Made by a program: the position numbers and the translations under genes. A DNA stretch of 38,043 nucleotides from Betaproteobacteria bacterium HGW-Betaproteobacteria-6 (GTDB taxonomy: Bacteria; Pseudomonadota; Gammaproteobacteria; Burkholderiales; Rhodocyclaceae), in NCBI GenBank assembly GCA_002842145.1, contig PHCF01000014.1, positions 1-38,043 on the forward strand, in the 5' to 3' direction. Positions 25,777-34,484 of the stretch are shown in pieces (the stretch's first letter is position 1; each line of letters starts with the position of its first letter). The notes under the pieces are model-generated. The model worked only from the letters and a program-made list of their open reading frames with translations, was not told where the DNA came from and searched no databases.

Positions 25777-26937
25777 TCAGTGTGCAGCCCCTTCCCGTGC
25801 CAGGACGGGAAAGCGACGGGTAATGACGATGTAAGCGAGCACTTCGGCGGCAAACATGCCGATCGTGACAACCATCTCGGCGATGCTCGGGAAGTAGTTC
25901 CAGCCGTAATCGACGCCGAGACCGGTGTCGTAGCCGATGAGGAAGCCGTTGATGCGGAGCAGGATGCCGCCCATCATGATCGCCACGCCAGCAACGAAGA
26001 GCCGGGCCGGATTGCGCCGCGCTACCGGCGTGCCGACGATCAGGAAGGGCGCAGCGAAGCAGGCCGTTTCCAGCCAGAAGAAGAAGGCTTCGAGACTCGG
26101 CGACAGGGCGTGGCCAAACGCCCCGCGCACCACCAGATCGCCGAAGCGAACCAGCACGAAGACGGCCAGCACGCCGAGCATGACCTTGGCCATCGGTTGC
26201 AGGAGATGCGTTTCGATCCGGCGCCGATACGCCGAGGCGGCGACGCAGGATTCGAACAGCACAACGCCGTAACCAATGACGATGGCCGACAGCAGGTAGA
26301 GTAGCGGCACGATGGGTGTCTGCCACAGCGGATTGACCTGCGGCCCCATCACTACCAGCATGGTCCCGAGCGACGACTGGTGCATCATCGGCAGCAGCGT
26401 GCCGAGCGCGATGAAGACGAACAGCACCTTTTCGAGCTTCTGCTTTTGAACCTTGAGTCCCCACTGCTCCATGAACACTGGCGAAAACTCGATCCACATC
26501 ACCAAAACGTAAGCCGAGATGCAGACGGCCACCTCGAACATCACCGAATTGGGATTGGCGTAGGTCGGCCACAGGATGTGCCAGAAATTCCACCAGCGGC
26601 CGAGGTCAAACAGCACGCCAACGCCGGCCAGCGTGTAGCCAAACAGGCTGGCCAGCAGCGCCGGCCGGACCAGCGGGTGATAGTGGCCGCGATTGAAGAT
26701 GTAGACCAGCATGGCCACCGAGAAACCGCCGCAGGCGAAGGCCGAACCGATTACCACGTCGACGACGACCCAGATGCCCCACGGGTAGCCGTCGTTGAGG
26801 TTGGTCACGGCGCCCAGCCCGAAGATGAAGCGAACGAACAGCACTGCCACCATGGCGGCGATGAGCACGCTGCAGATCATCACCGGCAGGTTGAACAGCT
26901 TGCCGCCAACCGGTGCGGCAGGATGATGGGCGCTCAT
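25777..26937 (-). CDS. hybB: NrfD/HybB-type membrane subunit
   Basis: 386 residues with about ten membrane helices and no haem-ligand pattern. It starts MSAHHPAAPVGGKLF and includes GYPWGIWVVVDVVIGSAFACGGF, GRWWNFWHILWP and MHQSSLGTM, typical of NrfD-like quinone-reducing subunits. It passes electrons from HybA to the quinone pool. It overlaps the hybA stop by four bases. The stop lies 21 bases before hybC. Confidence 0.95.
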   Translation of the reverse strand: MSAHHPAAPVGGKLFNLPVMICSVLIAAMVAVLFVRFIFGLGAVTNLNDGYPWGIWVVVDVVIGSAFACGGFSVAMLVYIFNRGHYHPLVRPALLASLFGYTLAGVGVLFDLGRWWNFWHILWPTYANPNSVMFEVAVCISAYVLVMWIEFSPVFMEQWGLKVQKQKLEKVLFVFIALGTLLPMMHQSSLGTMLVVMGPQVNPLWQTPIVPLLYLLSAIVIGYGVVLFESCVAASAYRRRIETHLLQPMAKVMLGVLAVFVLVRFGDLVVRGAFGHALSPSLEAFFFWLETACFAAPFLIVGTPVARRNPARLFVAGVAIMMGGILLRINGFLIGYDTGLGVDYGWNYFPSIAEMVVTIGMFAAEVLAYIVITRRFPVLAREGAAH

Positions 26938-27956
26938 GATTGCCCTCCTTTTTCCTCGTCGTCCGGCACCACGTTGCGCCTGGCGACCCAGGTCAGGCCG
27001 GCCAGCACGGCAATCGGCATCACCAGCCCGCCATACAGCGTGTGCTGGATGGTTTCCGACGTCGCGGCCGACGATTTCGGCGGCAGGTCAGGCAAGCCGA
27101 CCTTCTGGAAATTGACTGCCGACAGCTTGAGCACTTGCGTGCCGCCATATTCCGTTTCGCCGTATACGTGCTGCAGATAATTGCCGACCTGCGCCTGATA
27201 GGCCTGATCGACCGGCCCTTTCCACTTGGCGGCAGCCTCCGGGGTTTCCCCTTCGGCCGGCAGGCGACCGCGTGGAACAGTCGTCCAGTCGCCGGGCTTC
27301 AGCGCCAGGCGGCGCTTTGCCTCAGCCAGCAGATCCTCGGTTCGGCCGAACAGCGTGGCGCCGGTCGGACAGACCTCGGCACAGGCCGAATAGTGGCCGT
27401 CCTCATGGCGATGCCGGCACAGCTCGCACTTGCCGATCTTGCCGGTCGGCGAATCGTACTGGTACTTGGGAATACCGAACGGACAGGCGGCGACACAGTA
27501 GCGGCAGCCGATGCAGGCATCCGGGTCGTAGCTGACGACGCCGGTCACCGGGTCTTTCTGCATCGACGACACCGGGCATGCCGAGACGCAGGACGGGTCG
27601 GCGCAGTGCATGCACGAGGTTTTCATGAAGGAAAAGCCGTTCAGCTCGCTGTCCTTCGTCTCCATCGTGCCATTGCGGTACATCTTGATCAGGTTGAAGG
27701 TGTGGCCGCTGGTATCGAGCGGCGTATCCCACAGCTTATCCATGGCCGTGAATTCAGCCGGGTTGTCGTTGGCCCGCTTGCAGGCGGCCACGCAAGCCTG
27801 GCAACCGACGCACAGAGTCGCGTCGTAGAGCAGGCCAAGGCCTTCCGGCGGGCGTTGCAGGGTGTCGCGGGCGGCGGCCGTTTCGGGCAGCGCGGCGGTC
27901 GCCGCAGCGGCCCCGCCAGCCAGGCACCCCCGCAAAAAATCGCGTCGTGTGGTCAT
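26934..27956 (-). CDS. hybA: Periplasmic ferredoxin subunit HybA
   Basis: 340 residues. A twin-arginine leader (MTTRRDFLRGCLAGGAAAA) is followed by four cysteine clusters for 4Fe-4S centres: CVGCQACVAAC, CMHCADPSCVSACP, CIGCRYCVAACP and CELCRHRHEDGHYSACAEVCP. A membrane anchor lies near the C-terminus (TLYGGLVMPIAVLAGLTWVA). It transfers electrons from HybO to HybB. It lies 3 bases after hybO and overlaps hybB. Confidence 0.96.
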   Translation of the reverse strand: MTTRRDFLRGCLAGGAAAATAALPETAAARDTLQRPPEGLGLLYDATLCVGCQACVAACKRANDNPAEFTAMDKLWDTPLDTSGHTFNLIKMYRNGTMETKDSELNGFSFMKTSCMHCADPSCVSACPVSSMQKDPVTGVVSYDPDACIGCRYCVAACPFGIPKYQYDSPTGKIGKCELCRHRHEDGHYSACAEVCPTGATLFGRTEDLLAEAKRRLALKPGDWTTVPRGRLPAEGETPEAAAKWKGPVDQAYQAQVGNYLQHVYGETEYGGTQVLKLSAVNFQKVGLPDLPPKSSAATSETIQHTLYGGLVMPIAVLAGLTWVARRNVVPDDEEKGGQS

Positions 27957-27959
27957 CGC

Positions 27960-29165
27960 TCAGACCTCCGTCGATTCGGCTGCTTTGCTGCCTTCCTTCT
28001 TCGCCCGCTCCATTTCCTCGGCCTGATGCGACAAGCCGAGATTCTTGGCGACCATCGCCCCGGCCCCGGCGGCGGCACCGGCCACGGCGGCCAGCACGGC
28101 AGCCGAGCCAAGCGTTGCGCCGACGCCCTTTTCTTCGACGATGCGCGGCAGGAAGGCGGATGGCTCGATGTTCTTGAGCTTGGCGACGGTATGGATCGGC
28201 TTGGTGAAGCCGACGCCTTGTTCGGTACAGCCAATGCACGGGTGGCCGCAGGCCACCGGCCAGGTGCCAGCACCGGCGTCGCCGAACAGGATGACCGAGC
28301 AGTTGGCGTAGGTCTCCGGCCCCTTGCAGCCGAGCTTGTACAGGCAGTGACCCTTGCGGTGCCCCTCATCGCCGAATTCCATGGCGAAGCGGCCGGCGTC
28401 GAAATGGGCGCGGCGCTCGCAGTTTTCGTGGATCAGGCGGGAATAGGCGAACTTTGGCCGGCCGAGATGATCGACTTCGGGCAGTTTGCCGAAGGTCAGG
28501 AAATGAACCACCGTTGACAGGAAGTTGTACGGATTGGGCGGGCAGCCCGGGATGGTGACGACCGGCTTGCCGAGGACTTGGGCCACGCCGCTCGATCCGG
28601 TTGGGCTGGAGGTCGCCCCGGGAATCGACGGAATCGTCGAGGGCATGCCGCCCCACGAGGCGCAGGAGCCGATGGCGATCACCGCCGCCGCGTCGGCCGC
28701 ACATTCGGTGACCAGCTCGATCGCCGTCTTGCCGCCGATCTTGCAGTAGACGCCGCCATCCCTGGTCGGGATCGCGCCTTCGACAACCAGGATGTACTTG
28801 CCCTTGTTCTCGGCCATCGCCGTCTTGCGCGCCGCTTCAACCTGGTGCCCGGCGGCGGCGAACAGGGTTTCGTGATAATCGAGGGAGATGACGTCGAGAA
28901 TCAGCTTTTCCAGCGTCGGATGCTCGGCGCGCAGCAAGGATTCGGTACAGCCCGTACATTCCTGGAAGTGCAGCCAGATGACGCTCGGTCGTTTTTTAGC
29001 GGCAACCGCTTCGGCCACCGCGGCATCCGCCCCCTGCGGCAGCCCCAACGTCGCCGCCAGCGCGGCACAGAATTGCAGAAACTCGCGCCGATCCATCGAC
29101 AAACGTCGGGCCGCGGCCTCGATGCGTTCATCCTGTTCCAGCGAAATCAGATTTTGATTGGCCAT
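27960..29165 (-). CDS. hybO: Uptake [NiFe] hydrogenase small subunit, HybO type
   Basis: 401 residues. The Tat leader MDRREFLQFCAALAATLGLP sits after a 23-residue N-terminal extension. The proximal-cluster motif ECTGCTESLL (C70, C73) and later ligands (IGSCASWGGMPS, IPGCPPNPYN, HENCERRAHFD, YKLGCKGPETYANC, HPCIGCTEQGVGF) follow. A C-terminal Ala/Gly-rich helix (about 355-380) would anchor it to the membrane. The start follows GGGGAGA (spacing 4-5). It is the first gene of the hyb operon behind a candidate sigma-54 promoter. Confidence 0.96.
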   Translation of the reverse strand: MANQNLISLEQDERIEAAARRLSMDRREFLQFCAALAATLGLPQGADAAVAEAVAAKKRPSVIWLHFQECTGCTESLLRAEHPTLEKLILDVISLDYHETLFAAAGHQVEAARKTAMAENKGKYILVVEGAIPTRDGGVYCKIGGKTAIELVTECAADAAAVIAIGSCASWGGMPSTIPSIPGATSSPTGSSGVAQVLGKPVVTIPGCPPNPYNFLSTVVHFLTFGKLPEVDHLGRPKFAYSRLIHENCERRAHFDAGRFAMEFGDEGHRKGHCLYKLGCKGPETYANCSVILFGDAGAGTWPVACGHPCIGCTEQGVGFTKPIHTVAKLKNIEPSAFLPRIVEEKGVGATLGSAAVLAAVAGAAAGAGAMVAKNLGLSHQAEEMERAKKEGSKAAESTEV

Positions 29166-29260
29166 TTGTCTCCCCTTTTTTGAGGTCGGCCCAATGCGGC
29201 TGACCCTGCTCTCTGTCGGGAAGTGGCGTGTATTGAAAATTCAATTTATACAGCGAGATG

Positions 29261-29276
29261 AGCAACAAGCGGACCA
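29261..29276 (-). promoter_or_regulatory. Candidate sigma-54 promoter of the hyb operon
   Basis: Minus strand TGGTCC-GCTTG-TTGCT fits the -24/-12 consensus TGGCAC-N5-TTGCW, with GG and GC ten bases apart. It would start transcription near 29250, about 85 bases before the hybO ATG. HoxA, a sigma-54 activator, is encoded in the same island. The 212-base gap (29166-29377) holds no gene. Confidence 0.6.
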
Positions 29277-29377
29277 GATCAAAGTGCCGCCCAAAAAACC
29301 ATCAAATCCATGTACTTATCCAAAAAGCCCAGTTGCTGGCAAGCACAAAATCGGATAAATACTTTCCATATTTGGAA

Positions 29378-31681
29378 TCAAAGTGACTGATAGCTTTCCA
29401 TGCCTCGAATCACCCAGGCCTGACCCAAAGCCAGGCCGCCGTCGTTGGGTGGCGCCTGGCGGGCTTCAAGCAGCGCGATGCCGGCGGCGTCGAATTGGCG
29501 GTGCAGCGCGGACATGAGCACCGCGTTCATCGCACAGCCACCGCCGACGGCGATTCGTTGGCCTTTCAATTTTGGTCCGTTTTTCCGGTTGACCGTGGAA
29601 ACCACCCAGTCGGCCAGACCAGCCGCCACGGTAGCGTGGAAGAGCGCCGCGCCGTGGGCGGTATCGTCCTTGCACCCCATCAGTGCCGGCAACATCGGCG
29701 AAAAGTCGAGGATCGTGCCGCCTTCGAGCAAGGCGTAGCCGCCCGGCAAAGGATCGACCGGCCCGTAACCAGCGGCCAGACCTTCGAGTTCCATCGCCGC
29801 CTGTCCTTCGAAATACATGAGGTCGCGCACGCCGAGCAGGCCGGCCGCGGCGTCGAACCAGCGGCCGAGACTGGTCGTCGGCGGGCAACGCAGATTGCGG
29901 GCAAGCATGGTGAGCAGCGGGCCGGGGTCGCGGCTCGGGTAGTACTGCTTGATCCAGCCGCCTACGCGGTAGCCGAAGCCGGCGCCGTGCAGGGCAGAGA
30001 CCGCCATGCGCCACGGTTCTTTCGCGGCGCGGTCGCCGCCGGGCATGGCCAACGGGCTGAGGTGACCGAGGCGGTCGCATTGGCCACCGTCGAGATGGAG
30101 CAGTTCGCCGCCCCAGGCGCCGCCATCCGGGCCGAGGCCGACGCCATCGAGCGCTAGGCCGATAAGCGGCTCGTTGACGCCATGTTCGGCGCAAATCGCC
30201 GCAATATGGGCGTGATGATGGCCGACGCCGATGGCCGGAATGCCGAGCTTTTCAGCCAGGCGAACGGCGAGATGGGTCGATGGAAAATCGGGGTGCAGGT
30301 CGTGGGCGATGATGTCTGGCCGGGCATCGAGGATGGCCAGCAGATGATCGACCGTTTCTTCAAGAAAGCCGATGGCCGCCGCGTTGTCGAGGCCGCCGAT
30401 GTGCTGCGACAGGAAGGCCTGGCGGCCAGTCATGAGGCAAACGGTGTTCTTGAGGTAGCCGCCGAGGGCTAGCACGGTCGGGCCGTCGTCGGCCAAGGCA
30501 ATCGGCACCGGCACGTAGCCGCGGGCACGGCGGGCGAAGGCCGGGCCGGCGCGGACAACCGAATCGTCGCAGCGGATGACGATGTCGCGGTCGTGCACCA
30601 GATAGGCGTCGGCGATGCCGCTCAGGCGGTCGAGCGCTTCGTCGTTGCCGATGACCAGCGGTTCGCCGTGCGGATTGGCGCTGGTCATGACCAGCAGGAG
30701 GTCGCTCGGCTCGGCCAGCCAGTCGGTGCCAGCCGGGCGCCCGGCCGCTTCATGCCAGAGCAGCAGGTGGAGTGGCGTCGCCGGCAGCATGGCGCCAAGC
30801 CAGGCGAGGCCGGGTGCTATGCCTTTCAGTTCGGCGGCGCCCTTGGGGCAGAGGACGATGGGGGCGGCGACGCTGTGCAGCAGGGCCAGCTCAGCCTCGC
30901 CGATCCGGGCAAATTCGGCCAGCGAAGCGGCATTGAGGCCCATTACGGCGAAGGGCTTTTCCTCACGCTGCTTGCGTTCGCGCAGTTCGGCCACGGCCGT
31001 TGAATTACGCGCATCGCAGGCGAGATGGAAGCCGCCAATGCCCTTGATGGCGACGATTTTTCCATCACGCAGCAGGCGCAGGGTTGCGCTGATCGGGTCG
31101 CCGGCCAGCAGCTGACCATCGGCCGACAGCAGGTGCAGTTGCGGGCCGCAGTCCGGGCAGCAGGTGGTTTCGGCGTGGAAGCGGCGGTCGGCCGGGGCGA
31201 GGTATTCGTCACTGCACGGGGTGCACAGCGGAAAGACGGCGAGGCTGGTGTGCGCCCGGTCGTAGGGGATGCGCTGGCTGACCGTGTAGCGCGGGCCGCA
31301 GTGGGTGCAGGTGGTAAAGGCGTAGCGCCAGCGGCGACTGGCCGGGTCGCAGATGTCGGCGATGCACTCGGGGCAGATGGCGGCGTCGGGGCCGATGGCG
31401 GTTTTGACTTCGCCCGCTTCACTGTCGAGGATGACAAAGGCTTCGCCAGTCACTTCGGCCGCTTCGTCCTCGATGGCATCGATGCGCGCCAGACGCGGTG
31501 CTTCGAGCGGCAAACGGGATTTGAATTTTGGCCAATTTTTCCCGTTGACCGTAGCAATCACCCCGGCGCCGTCGTTACGCACCCAGCCGGTCAGCCCCAG
31601 TTCGTTGGCCAGCCGCCAGACATAAGGCCGAAAGCCGACCCCCTGGACGAGACCGCGAATGCGGAACTGGCGGCCGCTCAT
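29378..31681 (-). CDS. hypF: Carbamoyltransferase HypF
   Basis: 767 residues in the usual order: acylphosphatase domain (RIRGLVQGVGFRPYVWRLA, about 1-90), zinc-finger region (CPECIADIC, CTHCGPRYT, CTPCSDEY, CCPDCGP), YrdC-like domain (KIVAIKGIGGFHLACDA) and the carbamoyl-transfer Kae1-like domain (GVGHHHAHIAAICAEHG; AVGGGCAMN). It makes the carbamoyl group that becomes the CN ligands and hands it to HypE. Two copies of the 33-bp motif lie in it: TVNGKNWPKFK in the acylphosphatase domain, where the protein has its normal length, and TVNRKNGPKLK just before AVGGGCAMN. It starts 7 bases after the hypB stop. Confidence 0.96.
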   Translation of the reverse strand: MSGRQFRIRGLVQGVGFRPYVWRLANELGLTGWVRNDGAGVIATVNGKNWPKFKSRLPLEAPRLARIDAIEDEAAEVTGEAFVILDSEAGEVKTAIGPDAAICPECIADICDPASRRWRYAFTTCTHCGPRYTVSQRIPYDRAHTSLAVFPLCTPCSDEYLAPADRRFHAETTCCPDCGPQLHLLSADGQLLAGDPISATLRLLRDGKIVAIKGIGGFHLACDARNSTAVAELRERKQREEKPFAVMGLNAASLAEFARIGEAELALLHSVAAPIVLCPKGAAELKGIAPGLAWLGAMLPATPLHLLLWHEAAGRPAGTDWLAEPSDLLLVMTSANPHGEPLVIGNDEALDRLSGIADAYLVHDRDIVIRCDDSVVRAGPAFARRARGYVPVPIALADDGPTVLALGGYLKNTVCLMTGRQAFLSQHIGGLDNAAAIGFLEETVDHLLAILDARPDIIAHDLHPDFPSTHLAVRLAEKLGIPAIGVGHHHAHIAAICAEHGVNEPLIGLALDGVGLGPDGGAWGGELLHLDGGQCDRLGHLSPLAMPGGDRAAKEPWRMAVSALHGAGFGYRVGGWIKQYYPSRDPGPLLTMLARNLRCPPTTSLGRWFDAAAGLLGVRDLMYFEGQAAMELEGLAAGYGPVDPLPGGYALLEGGTILDFSPMLPALMGCKDDTAHGAALFHATVAAGLADWVVSTVNRKNGPKLKGQRIAVGGGCAMNAVLMSALHRQFDAAGIALLEARQAPPNDGGLALGQAWVIRGMESYQSL
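29564..29596 (-). repeat. 33-bp interspersed motif, copy H
   Basis: ACGGTCAAC, CGGAAAAACGGA, CCAAAATTGAAA on the minus strand. It is coding in the C-terminal domain of hypF (TVNRKNGPKLK). Confidence 0.87.
31520..31552 (-). repeat. 33-bp interspersed motif, copy I
   Basis: ACGGTCAAC, GGGAAAAATTGG, CCAAAATTCAAA on the minus strand. It is coding in the acylphosphatase domain of hypF (TVNGKNWPKFK). Confidence 0.87.
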
Positions 31682-31688
31682 CGGCGGC

Positions 31689-32734
31689 CTACTTTGCCGC
31701 TAACTGTCGTTCCAGCTCGGCTACCCGGCGCTTCAGCGCGTCGACGGTTTCGGAGCGCAGGCTGCGCTGGGCGTCCAGCCCGGCCGCGATCCAGCCGAGC
31801 CAGCCGCTCATGCCTTCGCCGCTGGTTGCCGAGACACGGAAGATGACGAGATCCGGATTGACCCGGTGGGCGTTGGCTTCGGCCAGGTCGGCATCGAATT
31901 CGAGATAGGGCAGCAGGTCGACCTTGTTGAGCAGCATGACGTCGGCCGCGGCGAACATGTCGGGATACTTGAGCGGCTTGTCCTCGCCCTCGGTGACCGA
32001 GAGGATGGCGACCTTGTGATGCTCGCCGAGATCGAAGGCGGCCGGGCAGACGAGGTTGCCGACGTTTTCGATGAGGAACAGCGATTCGTCGGCCGGCTGC
32101 AGGCGCTGGACGGCGTGGCCGACCATGTGGCCGTCGAGGTGACAGCCCTTGCCGGTATTGATCTGCAAGGCCTGAACGCCGGTGGCGCGGATGCGCTCGG
32201 CATCGTTGGAGGTCTGCTGGTCGCCCTCGACAACGCTGATGGCGACCTTGTCCTTGAGCATGTCGATGGTCTTGCAGAGCAGCGTCGTCTTGCCCGAGCC
32301 GGGGCTGGAAACCAGATTGAGGGCGAAGATGCCGTGCTCGTCGAACCACTGGCGATTGGCCGCGGCGTAGGTGTTGTTCTTGCTCAGGATGTCCTGCTCG
32401 ATCTGCACCATGCGGGCCTGCGACATGCCCGGCACATGGGCGCGGGCCGGGCCGGTGCCGTAGTCGAGATCGCCGGCGACGCCTCGTGGTGATGATGCTC
32501 GTCAGCGTGGGGGTGGGCGTGTTCTCCCGTGTGGACATGATCATGGCTGTGCTCGCTGCCGTCACCATGCTGATGGCTGTGCGAATGGGCGCCGAGCGGG
32601 GCGGCGGCGTGGCTGTGGGCATGATCGTGGTCATGCGTGTGGGTATGCACCGTGCCATCCTCATGGACGTGCGTATGTTCGTGCCCCCCTTCGATCTTCG
32701 TTTCCCCTGCGCCGCAGCCGCAAACTGTACACAT
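31689..32734 (-). CDS. hypB: Nickel-insertion GTPase HypB, with apparent frameshift between His-rich N-terminus and G domain
   Basis: The N-terminus begins at the ATG of 32734 with MCTVCGCG (high-affinity nickel motif) and a long His-rich nickel-storage stretch ([13 protein letters not shown] and similar). The GTPase body ([46 protein letters not shown]) is in another frame. The conserved linker [20 protein letters not shown] reads in the body frame up to about 32480, where the two frames meet near GAGGCGTCGCC. One missing base (or two extra) there breaks the gene. If real, only the body could be made, from the GTG at 32435 or ATG at 32426, giving a HypB without nickel storage. It otherwise fits hypA-hypB-hypF. 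Confidence 0.85.
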
Positions 32735-32747
32735 ATCCGTCTCCTGA

Positions 32748-33089
32748 TTACTCGATCTCTATTTCCTTGACCCGCATTTCCGTGCCGCCGGTGGCCTGCA
32801 CCTGGTGGCTGCCGCATTTCGGGCAGGCACCGTAAAGCTCCTCCATTGGCACCGTTTCGGCACACAGCATGCACCAACCGGCGCCCGGCACGTTAACAAT
32901 CTCCAGCGCCGCGCCCTGGGCGATGCTGCCATGCGTCACCGCCTCGAAACAGAACTTGATCGCCTCCGGTTCGACCGACGACATGCGGCCGATTTCCAGG
33001 ACGACCAGCTTCACCCGCTTGGCGTTCTCCCGCCTGGCGGTGTCCTCGACCAGTTGCAGGACGCCTTCGGCCAGCGACATTTCATGCAT
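32748..33089 (-). CDS. hypA: Nickel metallochaperone HypA
   Basis: 113 residues from the ATG at 33089, chosen because MHEMSLAEGV is the invariant N-terminus (His2 binds nickel). The zinc site is CMLCAE ... CPKC. It delivers nickel to the large subunits with HypB. It overlaps the end of hoxV by 8 bases and precedes hypB by 13. Confidence 0.96.
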   Translation of the reverse strand: MHEMSLAEGVLQLVEDTARRENAKRVKLVVLEIGRMSSVEPEAIKFCFEAVTHGSIAQGAALEIVNVPGAGWCMLCAETVPMEELYGACPKCGSHQVQATGGTEMRVKEIEIE

Positions 33090-34011
33090 CGAGCACCTCC
33101 ACAACATGGGGCAGACAGGGGTCGAGCGCCAGTATGGCCCGGTTCAAACCCAGTCTGGCCTGCTCCAGAGAGGCAAAGCGGAGACTATCGAGCAATGATG
33201 ACAGCGCGGCGGGATCGGCAAAAAAACTGTCGGTCGGCGCCTGCACGCGGTAGTTGGCCACCTTGCCGTCGACCACATGCACAGCATGGGTCAGCACGCC
33301 GCGCGCCGTCATGGTTTGCCCGACGCCCCAACCGTCCCCGCCGGCACTGGCCACCGGAAACGGGATGCCGTCGGCCAGGGCATCGACGGCCGCCAGCGTT
33401 TCCGCCAGCCGCGCCAGAAAAACCGCCCGAATCGAGGTCGGCACGGGCTGCGCCGGCATTTGTGCCGACGAACCTTGCCAGTAATCCAGCCAAGCCTGCG
33501 GGGCAAGCGGCGCGGCGACCGGGATATCCAGATCGCCATCGTCCGGCGCCACTTCATCGGTGCTACGGTCAACCAGCATTTCGAGGCATTTTTCAGCAAT
33601 CGGGCGCAGGCTCTGGTGCAGCAAATGCTGCGTTACCGCCAGACAATCCCCGCCCTGCCGCGCATTGCGCCAGGCGATGAAGGCTTCTTTTTCCGGGCGC
33701 AGGCCGAGCGCCGGCGGCCAGTCGAGGAGCAGGCGCCAGAAGTTTTCATGCAGCACTTCCAGCCACAGCTCAGCGCTGTCGAATGGCCGCGGCGCTTCGC
33801 CCAGCGCCGCCGTTACGGCGGCCTCGGCGGCCGTCCGCTGGGCATGGGCGCACAGCGTGAACAAATAGGGCACGGTCTTGGTCACCGCATCGGGCAACTG
33901 GCCGATGAACAGGCGGGTAACCGGCGGGCGCGTCAAGGTGACACGAATGTCGTGCAAGGCGCGCTCCCGGAAAAGCGCCTTGACGGTAAGCAGGCCGGCG
34001 CTGCTGCTCAT
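33082..34011 (-). CDS. hoxV: Hydrogenase assembly protein HoxV/HupK
   Basis: 309 residues related to large subunits but without an active nickel site. The end LDPCLPHVVEVLDA mimics the C-terminal DPCxxC motif, and the N-terminus lacks RxCGxC. TARGVLTHAVHVVDGKVANYRVQAPTD is the region shared with large subunits. In relatives HupK/HoxV acts as a scaffold for active-site assembly of the membrane hydrogenase. It overlaps the hoxT stop (ATGA) and the hypA start. An isolated ACGGTCAAC core lies at 33565-33573. Confidence 0.88.
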   Translation of the reverse strand: MSSSAGLLTVKALFRERALHDIRVTLTRPPVTRLFIGQLPDAVTKTVPYLFTLCAHAQRTAAEAAVTAALGEAPRPFDSAELWLEVLHENFWRLLLDWPPALGLRPEKEAFIAWRNARQGGDCLAVTQHLLHQSLRPIAEKCLEMLVDRSTDEVAPDDGDLDIPVAAPLAPQAWLDYWQGSSAQMPAQPVPTSIRAVFLARLAETLAAVDALADGIPFPVASAGGDGWGVGQTMTARGVLTHAVHVVDGKVANYRVQAPTDSFFADPAALSSLLDSLRFASLEQARLGLNRAILALDPCLPHVVEVLDA

Positions 34012-34475
34012 CGCCCCAACCCGAGAAAGGCCCGACGACTCGTCGCCCTGGCGACTGGCGGCTCGGCCAGCGGGTCGGCGAACAGGGCATGGGCCGCGGC
34101 CAGCGCAGTCAGGCGGGCCGCCTCGTGGCTGTCGAACTCAAGCGCCGGCGAGAACAGCGAACAGAGGTGATAGAGGCCGATGCTGTCTTCCTCGGCCACC
34201 GTGAATTCGTAGTCGCCGGACGGAAAATGCCAGTCGTGCTTGCTGCAGGCGGCCAGTGCCGGCCAGCCCTCAACCTGCCCGGGCAGGCAGAGCAGATTGA
34301 TCGCCCACGGCGTGATCATCGCCCCCGCCCAATGGCCATCCGGCCGCCGCTGAAAACCGAGTGCCTCGACCTGCAACTGCCGGTTGCAGATCGGCACATC
34401 GTGCATCCGGGTGCGGGCAATGGCATCGAAAGCAGCGACCAGATCGAGCGACGGATCGGTCGTCCAAAACCTCAT
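34008..34475 (-). CDS. hoxT: HybE-family chaperone HoxT/HupJ
   Basis: 155 residues. The family core RTRMHDVPICNRQLQVEALGFQ, GAMITPWAINLLCLP and LYHLCSLFSP matches that of hybE at 22663. The C-terminus ends TSRRAFLGLGR, a perfect S-R-R-x-F-L twin-arginine pattern. It is the chaperone paralogue of the hox hydrogenase. ATG at 34475 with AGGG upstream. A 137-bp tandem repeat separates it from the rubredoxin gene. Confidence 0.88.
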   Translation of the reverse strand: MRFWTTDPSLDLVAAFDAIARTRMHDVPICNRQLQVEALGFQRRPDGHWAGAMITPWAINLLCLPGQVEGWPALAACSKHDWHFPSGDYEFTVAEEDSIGLYHLCSLFSPALEFDSHEAARLTALAAAHALFADPLAEPPVARATSRRAFLGLGR

Positions 34476-34484
34476 TTGGCAGCC

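Noticed and set aside
26940..28517. Plus-strand open frame of 525 codons
   Set aside because: Antisense to hybA and hybO, which show complete cysteine motifs and Tat leaders.
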